Made by a program: the position numbers and the translations under genes | Assembly (NCBI RefSeq): GCF_003065405.1 | Contig: NZ_CP026947.1 | Location: 1,922,001-1,986,000 of the forward strand | DNA: 64,000 bases | From: Corynebacterium yudongzhengii | Lineage (GTDB): Bacteria > Actinomycetota > Actinomycetes > Mycobacteriales > Mycobacteriaceae | Direction of reading: 5' to 3' | Notes under the pieces: model-generated | Database searches by the model: none | Told to the model about the DNA's origin: nothing | The model's input: only the letters and a program-made list of their open reading frames with translations | Part shown: positions 21,022-30,223 of the stretch, in pieces | Layout: each line of letters opens with the position of its first letter | Numbering within the stretch: the first letter of the stretch is position 1

Positions 21022-21036
21022 GTTCACATCGTGAAC
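21022..21036. promoter_or_regulatory. Candidate PcaR operator (GTTCAC-ATC-GTGAAC)
   Basis: A perfect 6-3-6 palindrome lies between the divergent pcaI and pcaR starts. The same layout (GTTCGC-N3-GCGAAC) occurs upstream of pcaH at 42142. IclR-type PcaR/PcaU proteins are known to bind GTTCG-like palindromes of similar size. It could control both pcaIJ and pcaR. Confidence 0.65.
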
Positions 21037-21090
21037 AAACGTGTGTAGGGTGGGGTGCCACCACGTACTTCACCGACGAAAGGAGGGACC

Positions 21091-21867
21091 ATGGCCGCCG
21101 AAGAACAGCCGACGGTGCAGTCGCTCGTGCGCGGGCTATCGGTCATCCGCTCCTTCGACGCTGACCGCCCGCGACAGACCTTGGCGCAGGTCGCCGAGGC
21201 CACCGGGCTGGCCCGCGCCACCGCGCGCCGCTTTTTGCACACCCTCGTGACCACGGGGTATGCCGCCACCGACGGCACCCAGTTCTGGCTCACCCCGCGG
21301 GTGCTCGAGCTGGGTTATTCCTACATGTCGGGACTCGGCCTGCCGGCGATCGCGCAGCCCCGCTTGGAGGCGCTGTCGCGCCTGGTCGACGAGTCCTGTT
21401 CGATGTCCGTGCTCGACAACAGCGAGATCGTCTACGTCAACCGCGTGCCGGTGCGGCGAATCATGACGGTGTCGATCACGATCGGCACCCGTTTTCCCGC
21501 CCACGCCACCTCGATGGGTCGGGTGCTGCTCGCCCATCTGAGCGACGAGGACCGCCAGCGCTACCTCGCGCACGCGGAGCTGGATGCGTTGACGCCGGCG
21601 ACGACCGTCGATAAGCGGCGGCTGGCAGAAGAGCTCGACACCATCCGTCGCCAGGGGTGGTGCATCGTCGACCAGGAGCTCGAGCCGGGGCTGCGCTCGG
21701 TCGCGGCGCCGGTGTTCTCGCCGGGCGGGGACGCGGTGGCGGCGATCAACGTCTCGACGCAGACCTCGGTGCACGATCTCGAGGAGCTCTGCGCCCGGCA
21801 TTTGCCGGCGGTCCTCGATACGGCTCGCGCCATCTCCGATGACTTAGTGTCCACTGAACTCACCTAG
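21091..21867 (+). CDS. pcaR: IclR family regulator of 3-oxoadipate genes
   Basis: The 258-residue product has an N-terminal winged helix (RQTLAQVAEATGLARATARRFLHTL) and a C-terminal IclR effector domain (SCSMSVLDNSEIVYVNRVP; SPGGDAVAAINVSTQ). A consensus AAAGGAGG ribosome site precedes the ATG at 21091. It is divergent from pcaI and 15 nt upstream of pcaF, so it is probably the first gene of pcaR-pcaF-pcaD-benE. By homology it should respond to a pathway intermediate and act on pca promoters. Confidence 0.92.
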   Translation: MAAEEQPTVQSLVRGLSVIRSFDADRPRQTLAQVAEATGLARATARRFLHTLVTTGYAATDGTQFWLTPRVLELGYSYMSGLGLPAIAQPRLEALSRLVDESCSMSVLDNSEIVYVNRVPVRRIMTVSITIGTRFPAHATSMGRVLLAHLSDEDRQRYLAHAELDALTPATTVDKRRLAEELDTIRRQGWCIVDQELEPGLRSVAAPVFSPGGDAVAAINVSTQTSVHDLEELCARHLPAVLDTARAISDDLVSTELT

Positions 21868-21882
21868 AAAGGCTATTGACCC

Positions 21883-23109
21883 ATGTCCCATGACAACGAC
21901 ATCGTTTTGTGCTCGCCGCTGCGTACCCCGGTCGGCCGTTATGGCGGCGCGCTCAAGGACGTTCCGGTGCAGGACCTCGCGTCGCTGGTCGTGCGCACCC
22001 TGGTGGAGCGCACCGGCCTGAAGCCTGAGCAGGTCGACGACCTCATCCTCGGCCAGGCCTCCCCCAACGGCGCGGCCCCGGCGCTGGGTCGAGTCGTCGC
22101 GCTGGACGCCGGGCTGGGCGAGAGTGTGCCGGGTATGCAGCTCGACCGTCGTTGCGGTTCCGGCCTGCAGGCCATCGCCACCGCCGCCGCGCACATCCAG
22201 TCGGGGGCGGCCGAGCTCATCATCGCCGGCGGCGCGGAGTCGATGTCGCGCACCGAGTACACCGTGGACGCCGACGTGCGCTGGGGCAAGAAGGGCGGCA
22301 ACATGACCTTCCGCGACCGCCTCGCCGAGGCCCGCGAGACCGCCGGCGGCAAGAACCACCCGATCCCCGGCGGCATGATCGAAACCGCCGAGAACCTCCG
22401 CGAGGAGTACTCGATCACGCGTGAGGTGCAGGATCAGATGGCTTATAACTCCCACCAGTCGGCCGTCAAGGCGCAGGAGCAGGGGCTTTTCGACGCCGAA
22501 ATCGTCCCCGTCGAGGTCCCGCAGCGCAAGGGCGATCCCGTTGTCGTCGATCGCGATGAGCACCCGCGGGCGGATACGACCGTCGAGAAGCTCTCTGGGC
22601 TGCGCGCCATCATGCGGAAGCAGTACGGCGACGACGCCACCGTCACCGCCGGCAACGCCTCGGGCCAGAACGACGGGGCGGCGGCGATGATCGTCACCAC
22701 CCGCGCCAAGGCCGCCGAGCTGGGTCTCACCCCGGCCGCCACCCTCAAGGGCTGGGCCGTCGCCGGCGTGGCCCCGGAGACCATGGGCATCGGACCGGTC
22801 GCCGCCACCGAGAAGCTCTTTGAGCGCCTTAACCTCACCTTCGACGACATCGACCTCATCGAGCTCAACGAGGCCTTCGCCGCGCAGGCCCTCGCCTGCC
22901 TGAAGGCCTGGGGCATCGACGCCGATGATGAGCGCCTCAACCCGGTCGGCTCCGGCATCTCCATGGGACACCCGGTGGGTGCGACCGGCGCGCGCATGGT
23001 CGTGACCGCCGCCCACGAGCTCGCCCGCTCAGAGAAGAAGAACGCCCTGGTCACCATGTGCATCGGCGGCGGGCAGGGGCTGGCCGCGGTCATCAAGAAG
23101 GAAGGCTAA
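21883..23109 (+). CDS. pcaF: 3-oxoadipyl-CoA thiolase
   Basis: Splits 3-oxoadipyl-CoA into succinyl-CoA and acetyl-CoA. The 408-residue product has the acyl-enzyme Cys at about residue 91 in DRRCGSGLQAIATAA, then NEAFAAQALACLKAW, the His motif GHPVGATGARMV and the second Cys in CIGGGQGLAAVI. AGAAAGG precedes the ATG. It is followed after 2 nt by pcaD. A general acetyl-CoA acyltransferase would look the same; the operon makes PcaF the best call. Confidence 0.93.
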   Translation: MSHDNDIVLCSPLRTPVGRYGGALKDVPVQDLASLVVRTLVERTGLKPEQVDDLILGQASPNGAAPALGRVVALDAGLGESVPGMQLDRRCGSGLQAIATAAAHIQSGAAELIIAGGAESMSRTEYTVDADVRWGKKGGNMTFRDRLAEARETAGGKNHPIPGGMIETAENLREEYSITREVQDQMAYNSHQSAVKAQEQGLFDAEIVPVEVPQRKGDPVVVDRDEHPRADTTVEKLSGLRAIMRKQYGDDATVTAGNASGQNDGAAAMIVTTRAKAAELGLTPAATLKGWAVAGVAPETMGIGPVAATEKLFERLNLTFDDIDLIELNEAFAAQALACLKAWGIDADDERLNPVGSGISMGHPVGATGARMVVTAAHELARSEKKNALVTMCIGGGQGLAAVIKKEG

Positions 23110-23111
23110 AC

Positions 23112-23885
23112 ATGCAACTGCACCACGTGGAATACGGCCGTCGCCACGGCGGCACCCCGATCGTTTTCTTAGGCTCCATCGCCTCGCACACGGACATGTG
23201 GCTCAACCAGCTCGACGTGCTCTCCCACGAGCACCACGTCATCGCGCTGGATCACCGCGGCCACGGGCTCTCGCAGGACCCCGAGGTCGAGCCTTTCACC
23301 ACGGGTATCGACGACCTCGTCGACGACATCCTCACCACCCTGGATGAACTCGGGGTGGAAGACTTCCGCGTCGTCGGGCTGTCGCTGGGCGGCGTGCTGG
23401 CGCAGTACCTCGCCGCCACCTCCGAGCGGGTCGAGTCCGCGGCGTTTCTGTGCACCGCCGCCTACTTCGGCGGCGAGGACAAGTGGCGCCCGCGTTCCGA
23501 GCTCACCCGCGCCGAGGACATGGACCCCATGCTCGACGGGGTGCTCGGCCTGTGGGTCACGGATGGGTTCCAGGCGAACTACCCCGCCACCACCGATTTC
23601 TACCGGCGGATGATCCTCTCGACCCGCGGTGTGGGCTACGCCTCCTGCGCCGACGCGTTGGCGCAGTGGGATTTCCGCGAGCGTCTCGGGGAGATCACCT
23701 GCCCCGTGCTCACCCTCGCTGGTGAGCAGGACGCATCCACGCCGCCGTCGGCACTCGAAACGATCGCCGCCGGCGTGGGCGGGGAAGTCACCAGCGTGGT
23801 CGTCTCCCCCGGCGCGCACGTGCCGACCATCGAGGCGGCCGAGCAGGTTAACGACGCCCTCGTGGAGTTCTTCTCCCGCTACTAG
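23112..23885 (+). CDS. pcaD: 3-oxoadipate enol-lactonase
   Basis: Alpha/beta hydrolase that opens 3-oxoadipate enol-lactone. The 257-residue product starts MQLHHVEYGRRHGGTPIVFL, with the nucleophile Ser91 in VVGLSLGGVLAQYL, the acid in GEQDAST and the His in SPGAHVPTIE. It is separate from pcaC (at 39136), unlike the fused PcaL of some actinobacteria. It is packed between pcaF (2 nt) and benE (3 nt). Confidence 0.92.
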   Translation: MQLHHVEYGRRHGGTPIVFLGSIASHTDMWLNQLDVLSHEHHVIALDHRGHGLSQDPEVEPFTTGIDDLVDDILTTLDELGVEDFRVVGLSLGGVLAQYLAATSERVESAAFLCTAAYFGGEDKWRPRSELTRAEDMDPMLDGVLGLWVTDGFQANYPATTDFYRRMILSTRGVGYASCADALAQWDFRERLGEITCPVLTLAGEQDASTPPSALETIAAGVGGEVTSVVVSPGAHVPTIEAAEQVNDALVEFFSRY

Positions 23886-23888
23886 AGC

Positions 23889-25130
23889 ATGGCACGGTTT
23901 CTACTGGGGGCTATTGAAAAGCCCGAGCTTGCGCGGCCGAGTCTCCCCGAGATCCTCCGCGACACCGGCCCGCAGGAGATCGGCACGGGACTTGTCGCGC
24001 TGATCTTCTCGGCCTCCGGCCCGCTGGCGGTGATCCTCGCCGCGGCGGCCGCCGGTGAGCTCAGCGCGCAGGAGACCTCGACCTGGATCTTCGGCGCGTT
24101 CCTCGGCAACGGTCTCCTCACGGCCCTTCTGACCTGGCTCTATCGCAGCCCGCAGGCGTATTTCTGGACGATTCCCGGGACCGTCATCGTCGGGGATTCC
24201 TTGACCCGGCTGAGCTTCGGCGAGGTGGTCGGCGCGTATCTCGCCACGGCGGTGCTCGTCTTCCTGCTCGGCTGGTCCGGGCTCATCGGTCGGATCATGG
24301 AGCTGATCCCGCACACGATCGTCATGGCCATGGTCGCCGGGGTGTTCCTCCGCTTCGGCATCGAGCTGGTGGAGGCCGCCGTGGGCTCGCCGCTGGTGGC
24401 GATCCCGATGATCGCGCTCTTTGTCGGCCTGACCATGCTGCCGCGGCTGGCCGCACTGGCGCCGCCGGTGGCGGTGGCGGCGGTCGTCGGCACGCTCATC
24501 GCGATTGCCGACGGCCAGCTCGCCGACGGCATCTTCGACGACGGCATCCTCGCCAGCCCCACCCTGACCCTGCCGGAGTTCTCGCCCGCCGCGCTGGCGG
24601 AGCTGGTCGTACCGCTGGCGATCACCGTGGTCATCGTGCAAAACGGCCAGGGAACGGCCGTGCTGCGCGGCGCCGGGCACACCCAGGGCGTCAACCTCTC
24701 GGCCGCGGCCTCCGGGCTGTGGTCGGTCCCGCAGGCGTTCTTGGGCTCCTCGTCGACGTGTCTGACCGGACCGACGAACGCGCTGATCACCTCCAGCCCT
24801 CTGCGCGAGCGCCACTACGCCACGGCGCTGGTCACGGCGAGCGCGGCGATCGTCGTGGGGCTCTTCGCCCCGGCGGCAACGGGGTTCATGCTGGGCATGC
24901 CAGCGGCGTTCGTCTCGACGCTCGCCGGCATCGCCATGCTCACCCCGCTGCGCAACGCGTTCATGGCGGGCTTTTCCGGCCAGTTTTCCACCGGCGCGCT
25001 CGTGTGCTTTCTCATCACCGCGTCGAATATCACGCTGCTGAACATCTCCGCGGCGTTCTGGGGCATCGTGATCGGCTGCTTCATCGCCTGGGCGCTGGAC
25101 CACTACCCCACCCGGGCGCGGCAGAACTAG
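23889..25130 (+). CDS. benE: Benzoate transporter, BenE family
   Basis: The 413-residue integral membrane protein has about 12 hydrophobic segments and the BenE-type stretches YFWTIPGTVIVGDSLTRLSF and VIVQNGQGTAVLRGAGH. BenE family members are benzoate/H+ symporters. It follows pcaD by 3 nt, an unusual place, since benE is normally with the ben genes. Its stop shares the CTAG at 25127-25130 with the convergent gene. Import of benzoate or a related aromatic acid is inferred. Confidence 0.88.
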   Translation: MARFLLGAIEKPELARPSLPEILRDTGPQEIGTGLVALIFSASGPLAVILAAAAAGELSAQETSTWIFGAFLGNGLLTALLTWLYRSPQAYFWTIPGTVIVGDSLTRLSFGEVVGAYLATAVLVFLLGWSGLIGRIMELIPHTIVMAMVAGVFLRFGIELVEAAVGSPLVAIPMIALFVGLTMLPRLAALAPPVAVAAVVGTLIAIADGQLADGIFDDGILASPTLTLPEFSPAALAELVVPLAITVVIVQNGQGTAVLRGAGHTQGVNLSAAASGLWSVPQAFLGSSSTCLTGPTNALITSSPLRERHYATALVTASAAIVVGLFAPAATGFMLGMPAAFVSTLAGIAMLTPLRNAFMAGFSGQFSTGALVCFLITASNITLLNISAAFWGIVIGCFIAWALDHYPTRARQN

Positions 25131-26221
25131 GAAATCCGCATCCCCGCCGCCCGCAGGCGCTCGACGAGTGTGTCACCGAGTGCGGCCGCCGGGGTGGTCA
25201 CGCCGGCATCGCCCTCGTGCTCGAGCAGGGAGAACGCGGACTCGGCGATCATGAGTGCGGTGCCCTCGTAGCCGGGATCCATGTCGAGTTCGACGCGAAC
25301 GCTCTCCTGGTCGGTGGTCTTGATCTTGAACCGGCCCCGGGCGCGCTCTTCGGCCGACGGCCCCTCGCCTGGGGCGGGCAAGAACCGGGAGGCCAGGCGG
25401 CGGCCTAAATGGGTGCTGGTCAGCCAGCCGAACACCTTGAGCCGGGCGGTCGTGATGAGCGAGCGCCACCGGCTGCCGACGCGACGGTACTCGCTGTAGG
25501 CGAACTCGGGTCCGTAGTCGAGCAGCTGAGCGCTGCGCTGCACCAGCCGGGTGTTGTAGCCGGCCATGAAGAACGGGGCGAGATCGCCCGTCGCTCCGGT
25601 GGAGCGGACCTTCTTCGTCGAGCGCGCACCCGGTGCCAAGGCGAAGGGAGAGCGCAGGGCGGCGCGTTTCTCTTCGTCAAGCTGGGCCACGTGCTCTCGG
25701 GCGTTGAGCGCCGAGGCGACCGTGCCGCCGGAGATGCCGCCGACTAAGTCCTCGACCACCATGCGGGTCGTGCCCAGCGAGCCCTGCTTCTGGTGGAGGC
25801 GAAACAGCGCGATGTCGCTGGGGATGGAATCGAAGCCGGCGGAGTGGACGATGCGGGCGCCGCTTTTACGGGCGGTCTCATCGAGGGTGAGGATCGAATC
25901 GCGCACGAAGTTCACCTCGCCGGCGAGATCCAGGTAGTCGGTGCCGGCCTCGGCGCAGGCGCGCACGAGGGTGCGGCCGTAGAGGTCATAAGGCCCGACG
26001 GTGGTGATGACCACGCGTGCCGATTCCGCCAGCCGGCGCATGTCTTCGGCGTCGGAGGCGTCGGCGACGATGAGCGGGGCGTCGATACCTAAGCTCTGCA
26101 GCTTCTGCTCGTTGCGCCCCGCCAGTGCGAAGCTGACGCCCTGTGGGGCGTGGTTGGCGACGTAGCGGGCCACCAGCGTGCCGACGAAGCTGGTCGCACC
26201 GAAAACGACGACGTCGTACAT
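25127..26221 (-). CDS. Saccharopine dehydrogenase-like NAD(P)-binding protein
   Basis: The 364-residue product starts MYDVVVFGATSFVGTLVARY, with a Rossmann fold and the enoyl-reductase/saccharopine-dehydrogenase-like stretches VVITTVGPYDLYGRTLVRAC, GTDYLDLAGE and GARIVHSAGFDSIPSDIA. This family in actinobacteria often has trans-acting enoyl reductase or unknown functions. An AGGAG site supports the start at 26221. It is divergent from pcaO with only 71 nt between them. No pathway link can be shown. Confidence 0.8.
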   Translation of the reverse strand: MYDVVVFGATSFVGTLVARYVANHAPQGVSFALAGRNEQKLQSLGIDAPLIVADASDAEDMRRLAESARVVITTVGPYDLYGRTLVRACAEAGTDYLDLAGEVNFVRDSILTLDETARKSGARIVHSAGFDSIPSDIALFRLHQKQGSLGTTRMVVEDLVGGISGGTVASALNAREHVAQLDEEKRAALRSPFALAPGARSTKKVRSTGATGDLAPFFMAGYNTRLVQRSAQLLDYGPEFAYSEYRRVGSRWRSLITTARLKVFGWLTSTHLGRRLASRFLPAPGEGPSAEERARGRFKIKTTDQESVRVELDMDPGYEGTALMIAESAFSLLEHEGDAGVTTPAAALGDTLVERLRAAGMRIS

Positions 26222-26292
26222 ATTGCTCTCCTGCTTGTCCTCCATGTCAGTCAGCATAGCCGTTTCTGCGCGCATGGCTAGGCTGTGGCGGT

Positions 26293-28278
26293 ATGGACTA
26301 CCGCCTCGTGACCCGACTGGCCCTGCGCGTCGACGCCCTGCCCAGCGATCTCGGCCTGCTGGTGTCCATCGACGCCGCCTCCCCGGCGATCGGGCGGAGA
26401 TTCCTGCTCATGCTGCATGACGCCCTGTCGCACCGCGCCGCCCGCTTCGTGCAGCTCATCCCCTCCAACCGCGGCGATTCGGGCTCGGTGGCTAGGTTGC
26501 TGCCGGCGGACAGCGGCATCGCGTTACTCAACGATCTGCACTACATCGACGACGAGTCGCTGGATATGCTTCTGCAGCGCGTGCACCAGTCGCGGGAGAA
26601 GCCGCTGGTGGTCGTCGCCACGGGCCGCGATAGCCGTTTCGACGACCTCGTGACCGAGCGGCTGCGGGTCAGCCCGCTGACGCTGCCGGAGATCTCGTCC
26701 TATGTGTGGCGCAAAGTGGGCACCCGGTTGAGCTCCGCGCAGATCGAGAAGATCCGGGATACCACCACAGGGGATCTCGACGCCATCGATCAGCTTCTCG
26801 ACGCCCACCCCCGCGACGACTGGAACACCCCGGAGGCGACCAGTCCGGATTCGCTGGCGAAGGCCCGCGACTTCACCGCGCGCGGCGAGATCTCGACCGC
26901 CCGGGTCTACGCCTCGGACACAGCACTGCCCGGCGAAGACGACGAACGCGCCGCCTTAGCCACCTACCTGTCGGTGTACTCGGGCGATCGTCCGGAAACC
27001 GCGCAGCTGGAACGGCTGGACGCGACCCGGCGCGCTTTCGTCGCGCTCGCCGACTGGCGCCCAGCCGACATCGCCGCCTTATCCGAGGCGGCGCAGCAAG
27101 GCGAGCTCTGCGACCAGGCGCTCGACGAATCCCGGGCGATGGCGCTGCTCGGGAAGTCGGTGACGACGGGTCTGCGCCCCGTCGATATCCCAAAGATGCG
27201 CACCCCCACCGGCCACAACCGGCTGGAGATGATGCTCGGCTGGATCAGCCTCGCGCACGACGACGTTCTCGGGGCCCGCGAATACCTGCGCCCGCGTGCC
27301 GAGGAGTCCGCCGTCATGCGCGCGTGGAAAGACGCCTGGCTGGCCCGCACCCACTACGTGCTCGGCGATTTACCCGGGGCGCTGACCTCGGTGGAACGCG
27401 GGCTCGCGAACGTCGAGGCCCGCGGGCTCTACCTTTTGGAGCCGCTGCTGCTGTGGACGGGGGCGCAGACGGCGGCGATGTCGGGCAACGATGCGCTGGC
27501 CCGGTTCTACTTCGACCGGATGCCCGTCGCCGACGACGCCTTCCTCCTCCAACGCCTGCCTGCTGCGATGGGCCGGATGATCTACACCGCCGCGACCGCG
27601 GATCTGCCCTCGGCGCTGCGCGCGGGCGAGGAGCTGGAAAAGACCGTGACCGTCACCGATACCCAACACCCCGGGTACTGGCCGTGGGAAGACGTCTACG
27701 CGCAGACGCTTTTGCGGGCAGGCTTAGTCGACAAGGCAGCGGCACTGAACGATCGCACCTTAGACCGTCAGATGCCGGCGGGGCTGGTGTCCGTGAACGC
27801 GAAGAACGCCATGGTGCACGCGGCGATCCTCCTCCAGCGCGGCGAGAAGACGGCCGGGTTTAAAGCCTATGAGGAAGCCGCCGAGTCCCTCGAGGGCCGC
27901 CACATGCCGACCTATCACGCCCGCGTGCTTTTCGACTACGCCCGCGCCCTCCGCCGCCACGGCCGCCGCTCCCGGGCGGCGGAGGTCATCCCCCAGGCCC
28001 GCGAGATCTACGCTCTCATCGGCGCGCCGGCGATGGTGCGCCGCTGCGACGCCTTGCACCGCTCCACCCGCGGCAGCGCCCTGACGCGCGGCGGCAACCA
28101 GCTGACCAGCCAGGAAGAGCAAGTCGCGCTGCTGGTCGCCGAGGGCTTGAGCAACAAGCAGGTCGCCGCGCAGCTGTCACTGTCGACGAAGACCGTCGAG
28201 CACCACCTCACCCGGGCGTATCGGAAACTCGACGTGCGCGATCGCCGCCAGCTCGCCGACGTCATGGCGCGACGCTAG
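26293..28278 (+). CDS. pcaO: Atypical LuxR/LAL-type regulator, PcaO-like
   Basis: The 661-residue product ends in a LuxR helix-turn-helix (residues about 600-655: LTSQEEQVALLVAEGLSNKQ, TKTVEHHLTRAYRKL). The long middle region is tetratricopeptide-like. The N-terminal ATPase region is degenerate: where a Walker A is expected it reads LLVSIDAASPAIGRRF, with no GKT/S, though a Walker B-like stretch GIALLNDLHYIDDES remains. It resembles the longer BenR at 52735 throughout (both have LEPLLLWTG and GYW-WEDV). Placement after pcaD/benE and the imperfect P-loop match what I recall of PcaO, the activator of pcaHG in C. glutamicum. The symbol is by analogy. Confidence 0.78.
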   Translation: MDYRLVTRLALRVDALPSDLGLLVSIDAASPAIGRRFLLMLHDALSHRAARFVQLIPSNRGDSGSVARLLPADSGIALLNDLHYIDDESLDMLLQRVHQSREKPLVVVATGRDSRFDDLVTERLRVSPLTLPEISSYVWRKVGTRLSSAQIEKIRDTTTGDLDAIDQLLDAHPRDDWNTPEATSPDSLAKARDFTARGEISTARVYASDTALPGEDDERAALATYLSVYSGDRPETAQLERLDATRRAFVALADWRPADIAALSEAAQQGELCDQALDESRAMALLGKSVTTGLRPVDIPKMRTPTGHNRLEMMLGWISLAHDDVLGAREYLRPRAEESAVMRAWKDAWLARTHYVLGDLPGALTSVERGLANVEARGLYLLEPLLLWTGAQTAAMSGNDALARFYFDRMPVADDAFLLQRLPAAMGRMIYTAATADLPSALRAGEELEKTVTVTDTQHPGYWPWEDVYAQTLLRAGLVDKAAALNDRTLDRQMPAGLVSVNAKNAMVHAAILLQRGEKTAGFKAYEEAAESLEGRHMPTYHARVLFDYARALRRHGRRSRAAEVIPQAREIYALIGAPAMVRRCDALHRSTRGSALTRGGNQLTSQEEQVALLVAEGLSNKQVAAQLSLSTKTVEHHLTRAYRKLDVRDRRQLADVMARR

Positions 28279-28311
28279 GCGCTCCTTAGCCTTATCGCTA
28301 TCATGCAGAGA

Positions 28312-28340
28312 GTATATATACGCTTTACTTCGTTATAACG
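28312..28340. promoter_or_regulatory. Palindromes upstream of aga unit 1
   Basis: GTATATATAC (28312-28321) and CGTTATAACG (28331-28340) are two perfect 10-bp palindromes 9 nt apart, about 70 nt before the kinase start, in an AT-rich pocket. They are candidate operator/promoter elements. No regulator gene for the locus lies in the cluster. Confidence 0.4.
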
Positions 28341-28407
28341 TTGCCGTAGCATCGAGGGTGGAAAGCCGCCCTACGCTCGCGTTTTCACGCAGAGAATCGA
28401 TGGAGCA

Positions 28408-29338
28408 ATGCCCACTGTCATAGCTGCAACCCCGAATCCTGCTCTCGATCTGAGCATGACGGTCGATAAGCTCGAACCGCATGCGACGCACCGAATAGCC
28501 ACAGCGAAGCGCAAACTCGGCGGCAAGGGCCTCAACGTCGCCAACGTCTGCGCCGAACAGGGCTACCAGGCGGTGGCGCTGGGGCCGCTGTCGTCGGCAG
28601 ATAAAGAGGCCTACGCCGATCACCCCGACACCGGCCTGCACACCGGCGTCGAGGCCGCCTTCTCCCCCACGCCGCAGCCGGTGCGCTGCACGTGGGCGAT
28701 CTACGAGAAGACCACCAACGCCACCTATATCCTCAACGAGCCCGGCTTCGAGCACGCGCGCGAGGTGTGGGATGACGTGGTGGCGCGCGTCGACAAGCAT
28801 GTTGCCCGCGACCCGCACTCGGTGGTCACCGTCAGTGGATCCCTGCCGCCGGGCACCCCGCCGGAGCTCGTGGAGTCGCTGATCGCGGCGGCTCATCGCG
28901 CGGGCGGGAAGATCATCGTCGATACCTCGGGGCCCATGCTGCGCACCGCGTGCCGCGCGGGGCTGACCTGGTGAAGCCGAATGCCGCGGAGCTTGAAGAG
29001 GCCACGGGGATCAGCGAGCTTAGCGACGCCGCGCAGGCACTCCTCGACGATGGTGCGAAGAAGGTGCTGGTCTCCCGGGGTGCCGAGGGCTTGGTGCTGG
29101 TCACCGCCGAGGACGTAACGCAGGCGGTGCTGGATGAGGAGCTCGAGGGCAACCCGCCGGCGCTGGGGATGCGGTAGTGGCCGCGGTGGCCACGGCACTC
29201 ATGGATGACCTGGACGCGACCGAGCTGCTGCGCCGGGCCGTGGCGTGGTCGGCGGCGGCGGTCACGCAGCCGGTGGCGGGGGCGATCGGCACGCAGTGGA
29301 CCGCCTTGTCCGACCGGGTCATAGTCACTGCTCGCTAG
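28408..29338 (+). pseudogene. PfkB-type 1-phosphofructokinase / tagatose-6-phosphate kinase, two frameshifts
   Basis: The first frame gives 188 residues with the PfkB signatures TPNPALDLSMTVDKL and KLGGKGLNVANVCAEQ, ending early at RAGLTW. The next frame continues as GADLVKPNAAELEEATG. The third continues from GAGDAVVAAVATALMDD (the ATP/anion-hole motif) to a stop at 29338. Adding one base in the G run at 28959-28962 and one near 29159-29160 would restore a protein of about 310 residues, the normal size. In this operon it should phosphorylate tagatose-6-phosphate to the bisphosphate. Either the gene is inactive or these are sequencing errors. Confidence 0.85.
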
Positions 29339-29363
29339 ATACACAAGAGAAAGAAGAAAGCCC

Positions 29364-30203
29364 TTGCCTACTGCTTCGACCAAAGAACTCGTGACCGCCG
29401 CCGCTGAGGCGAAAACCGGCATCGGCGCCTTCAACGTCATCCACCTGGAGACGGCGGAGGCCCTCGTCCGCGCAGCCGAGGAGGCGCAGCTGCCGGTCAT
29501 CTTGCAGATCAGCCAGAACTGCGTGAAGTATCACGGCGCGCTCGAGCCGATCGCGGCCACCACGCTGGAACTCGCGCGCGCCTCGAGCGCGCAGGTCGCC
29601 GTCCACCTCGACCACTGCGAGAAGGTGGATCTGGCCAAGCGGGCGGTGGATCTCGGGTTCAACTCCGTCATGTTCGACGGCTCGTGGACTCCTTATGAGG
29701 AAAACGTCTCTATGACCGCCGAGGTCGTCGACTACGCGCACGCCCACAACTGCGACGTGGAGGCGGAGCTCGGCGAGATCGGTGGCAAGCAGAACGCCCA
29801 CGCCCCCGGCGTACGCACGAACCCGAATGAGGCGGCGTCGTTCGTGGCCTCCACGGGCGTTGACCTGCTGGCCGTGGCCGTGGGCTCGCAGCACGCCATG
29901 GCCAGCCGGACGGCCTCGCTCGACCTCGACCTCATCGCCGAGATCAAGGATGCGCTCGACGTGCCGCTGGTGCTGCACGGTTCCTCCGGCGTGCCTGACG
30001 ACGAGATCCTGCGCGGCATCCGCGCCGGCATGACCAAGATCAACGTCTCCACCCACCTCAACGGCTTCTTCACCCGCGCCATCCGCGAATTCTTGACCGA
30101 CAACCCCGAGGTGACGGACTCGCGCAAGTACGTCGCGAAGGGCCGTGAGGCGTTGGGTGCGGAGGCCTCCCGCCTGCTCACGCTCTTCGCCACCGAAGCC
30201 TAG
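29364..30203 (+). CDS. Class II tagatose/fructose-bisphosphate aldolase
   Basis: The 279-residue product is a GatY/KbaY-type zinc aldolase: GIGAFNVIHLETAEALV, zinc ligands in VAVHLDHCEKVDLAKRAVD, AELGEIGGKQ, and VLHGSSGVPDDEI with KINVSTHLN. It would split tagatose-1,6-bisphosphate to dihydroxyacetone phosphate and glyceraldehyde-3-phosphate. Translation appears to start at a TTG (29364) behind an AGAAAGAAGAAAG purine run; no better in-frame start was found. Intact, unlike its upstream neighbour. Fructose-bisphosphate specificity cannot be excluded. Confidence 0.87.
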   Translation: MPTASTKELVTAAAEAKTGIGAFNVIHLETAEALVRAAEEAQLPVILQISQNCVKYHGALEPIAATTLELARASSAQVAVHLDHCEKVDLAKRAVDLGFNSVMFDGSWTPYEENVSMTAEVVDYAHAHNCDVEAELGEIGGKQNAHAPGVRTNPNEAASFVASTGVDLLAVAVGSQHAMASRTASLDLDLIAEIKDALDVPLVLHGSSGVPDDEILRGIRAGMTKINVSTHLNGFFTRAIREFLTDNPEVTDSRKYVAKGREALGAEASRLLTLFATEA

Positions 30204-30223
30204 AAAGGAGCACGTCGCTCGCT

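Noticed and set aside
23901..25103. 400-codon frame antisense to benE
   Set aside because: Low-complexity Arg/Gly/His/Asp content typical of the shadow frame of a high-GC membrane protein gene; benE itself has clear family motifs.
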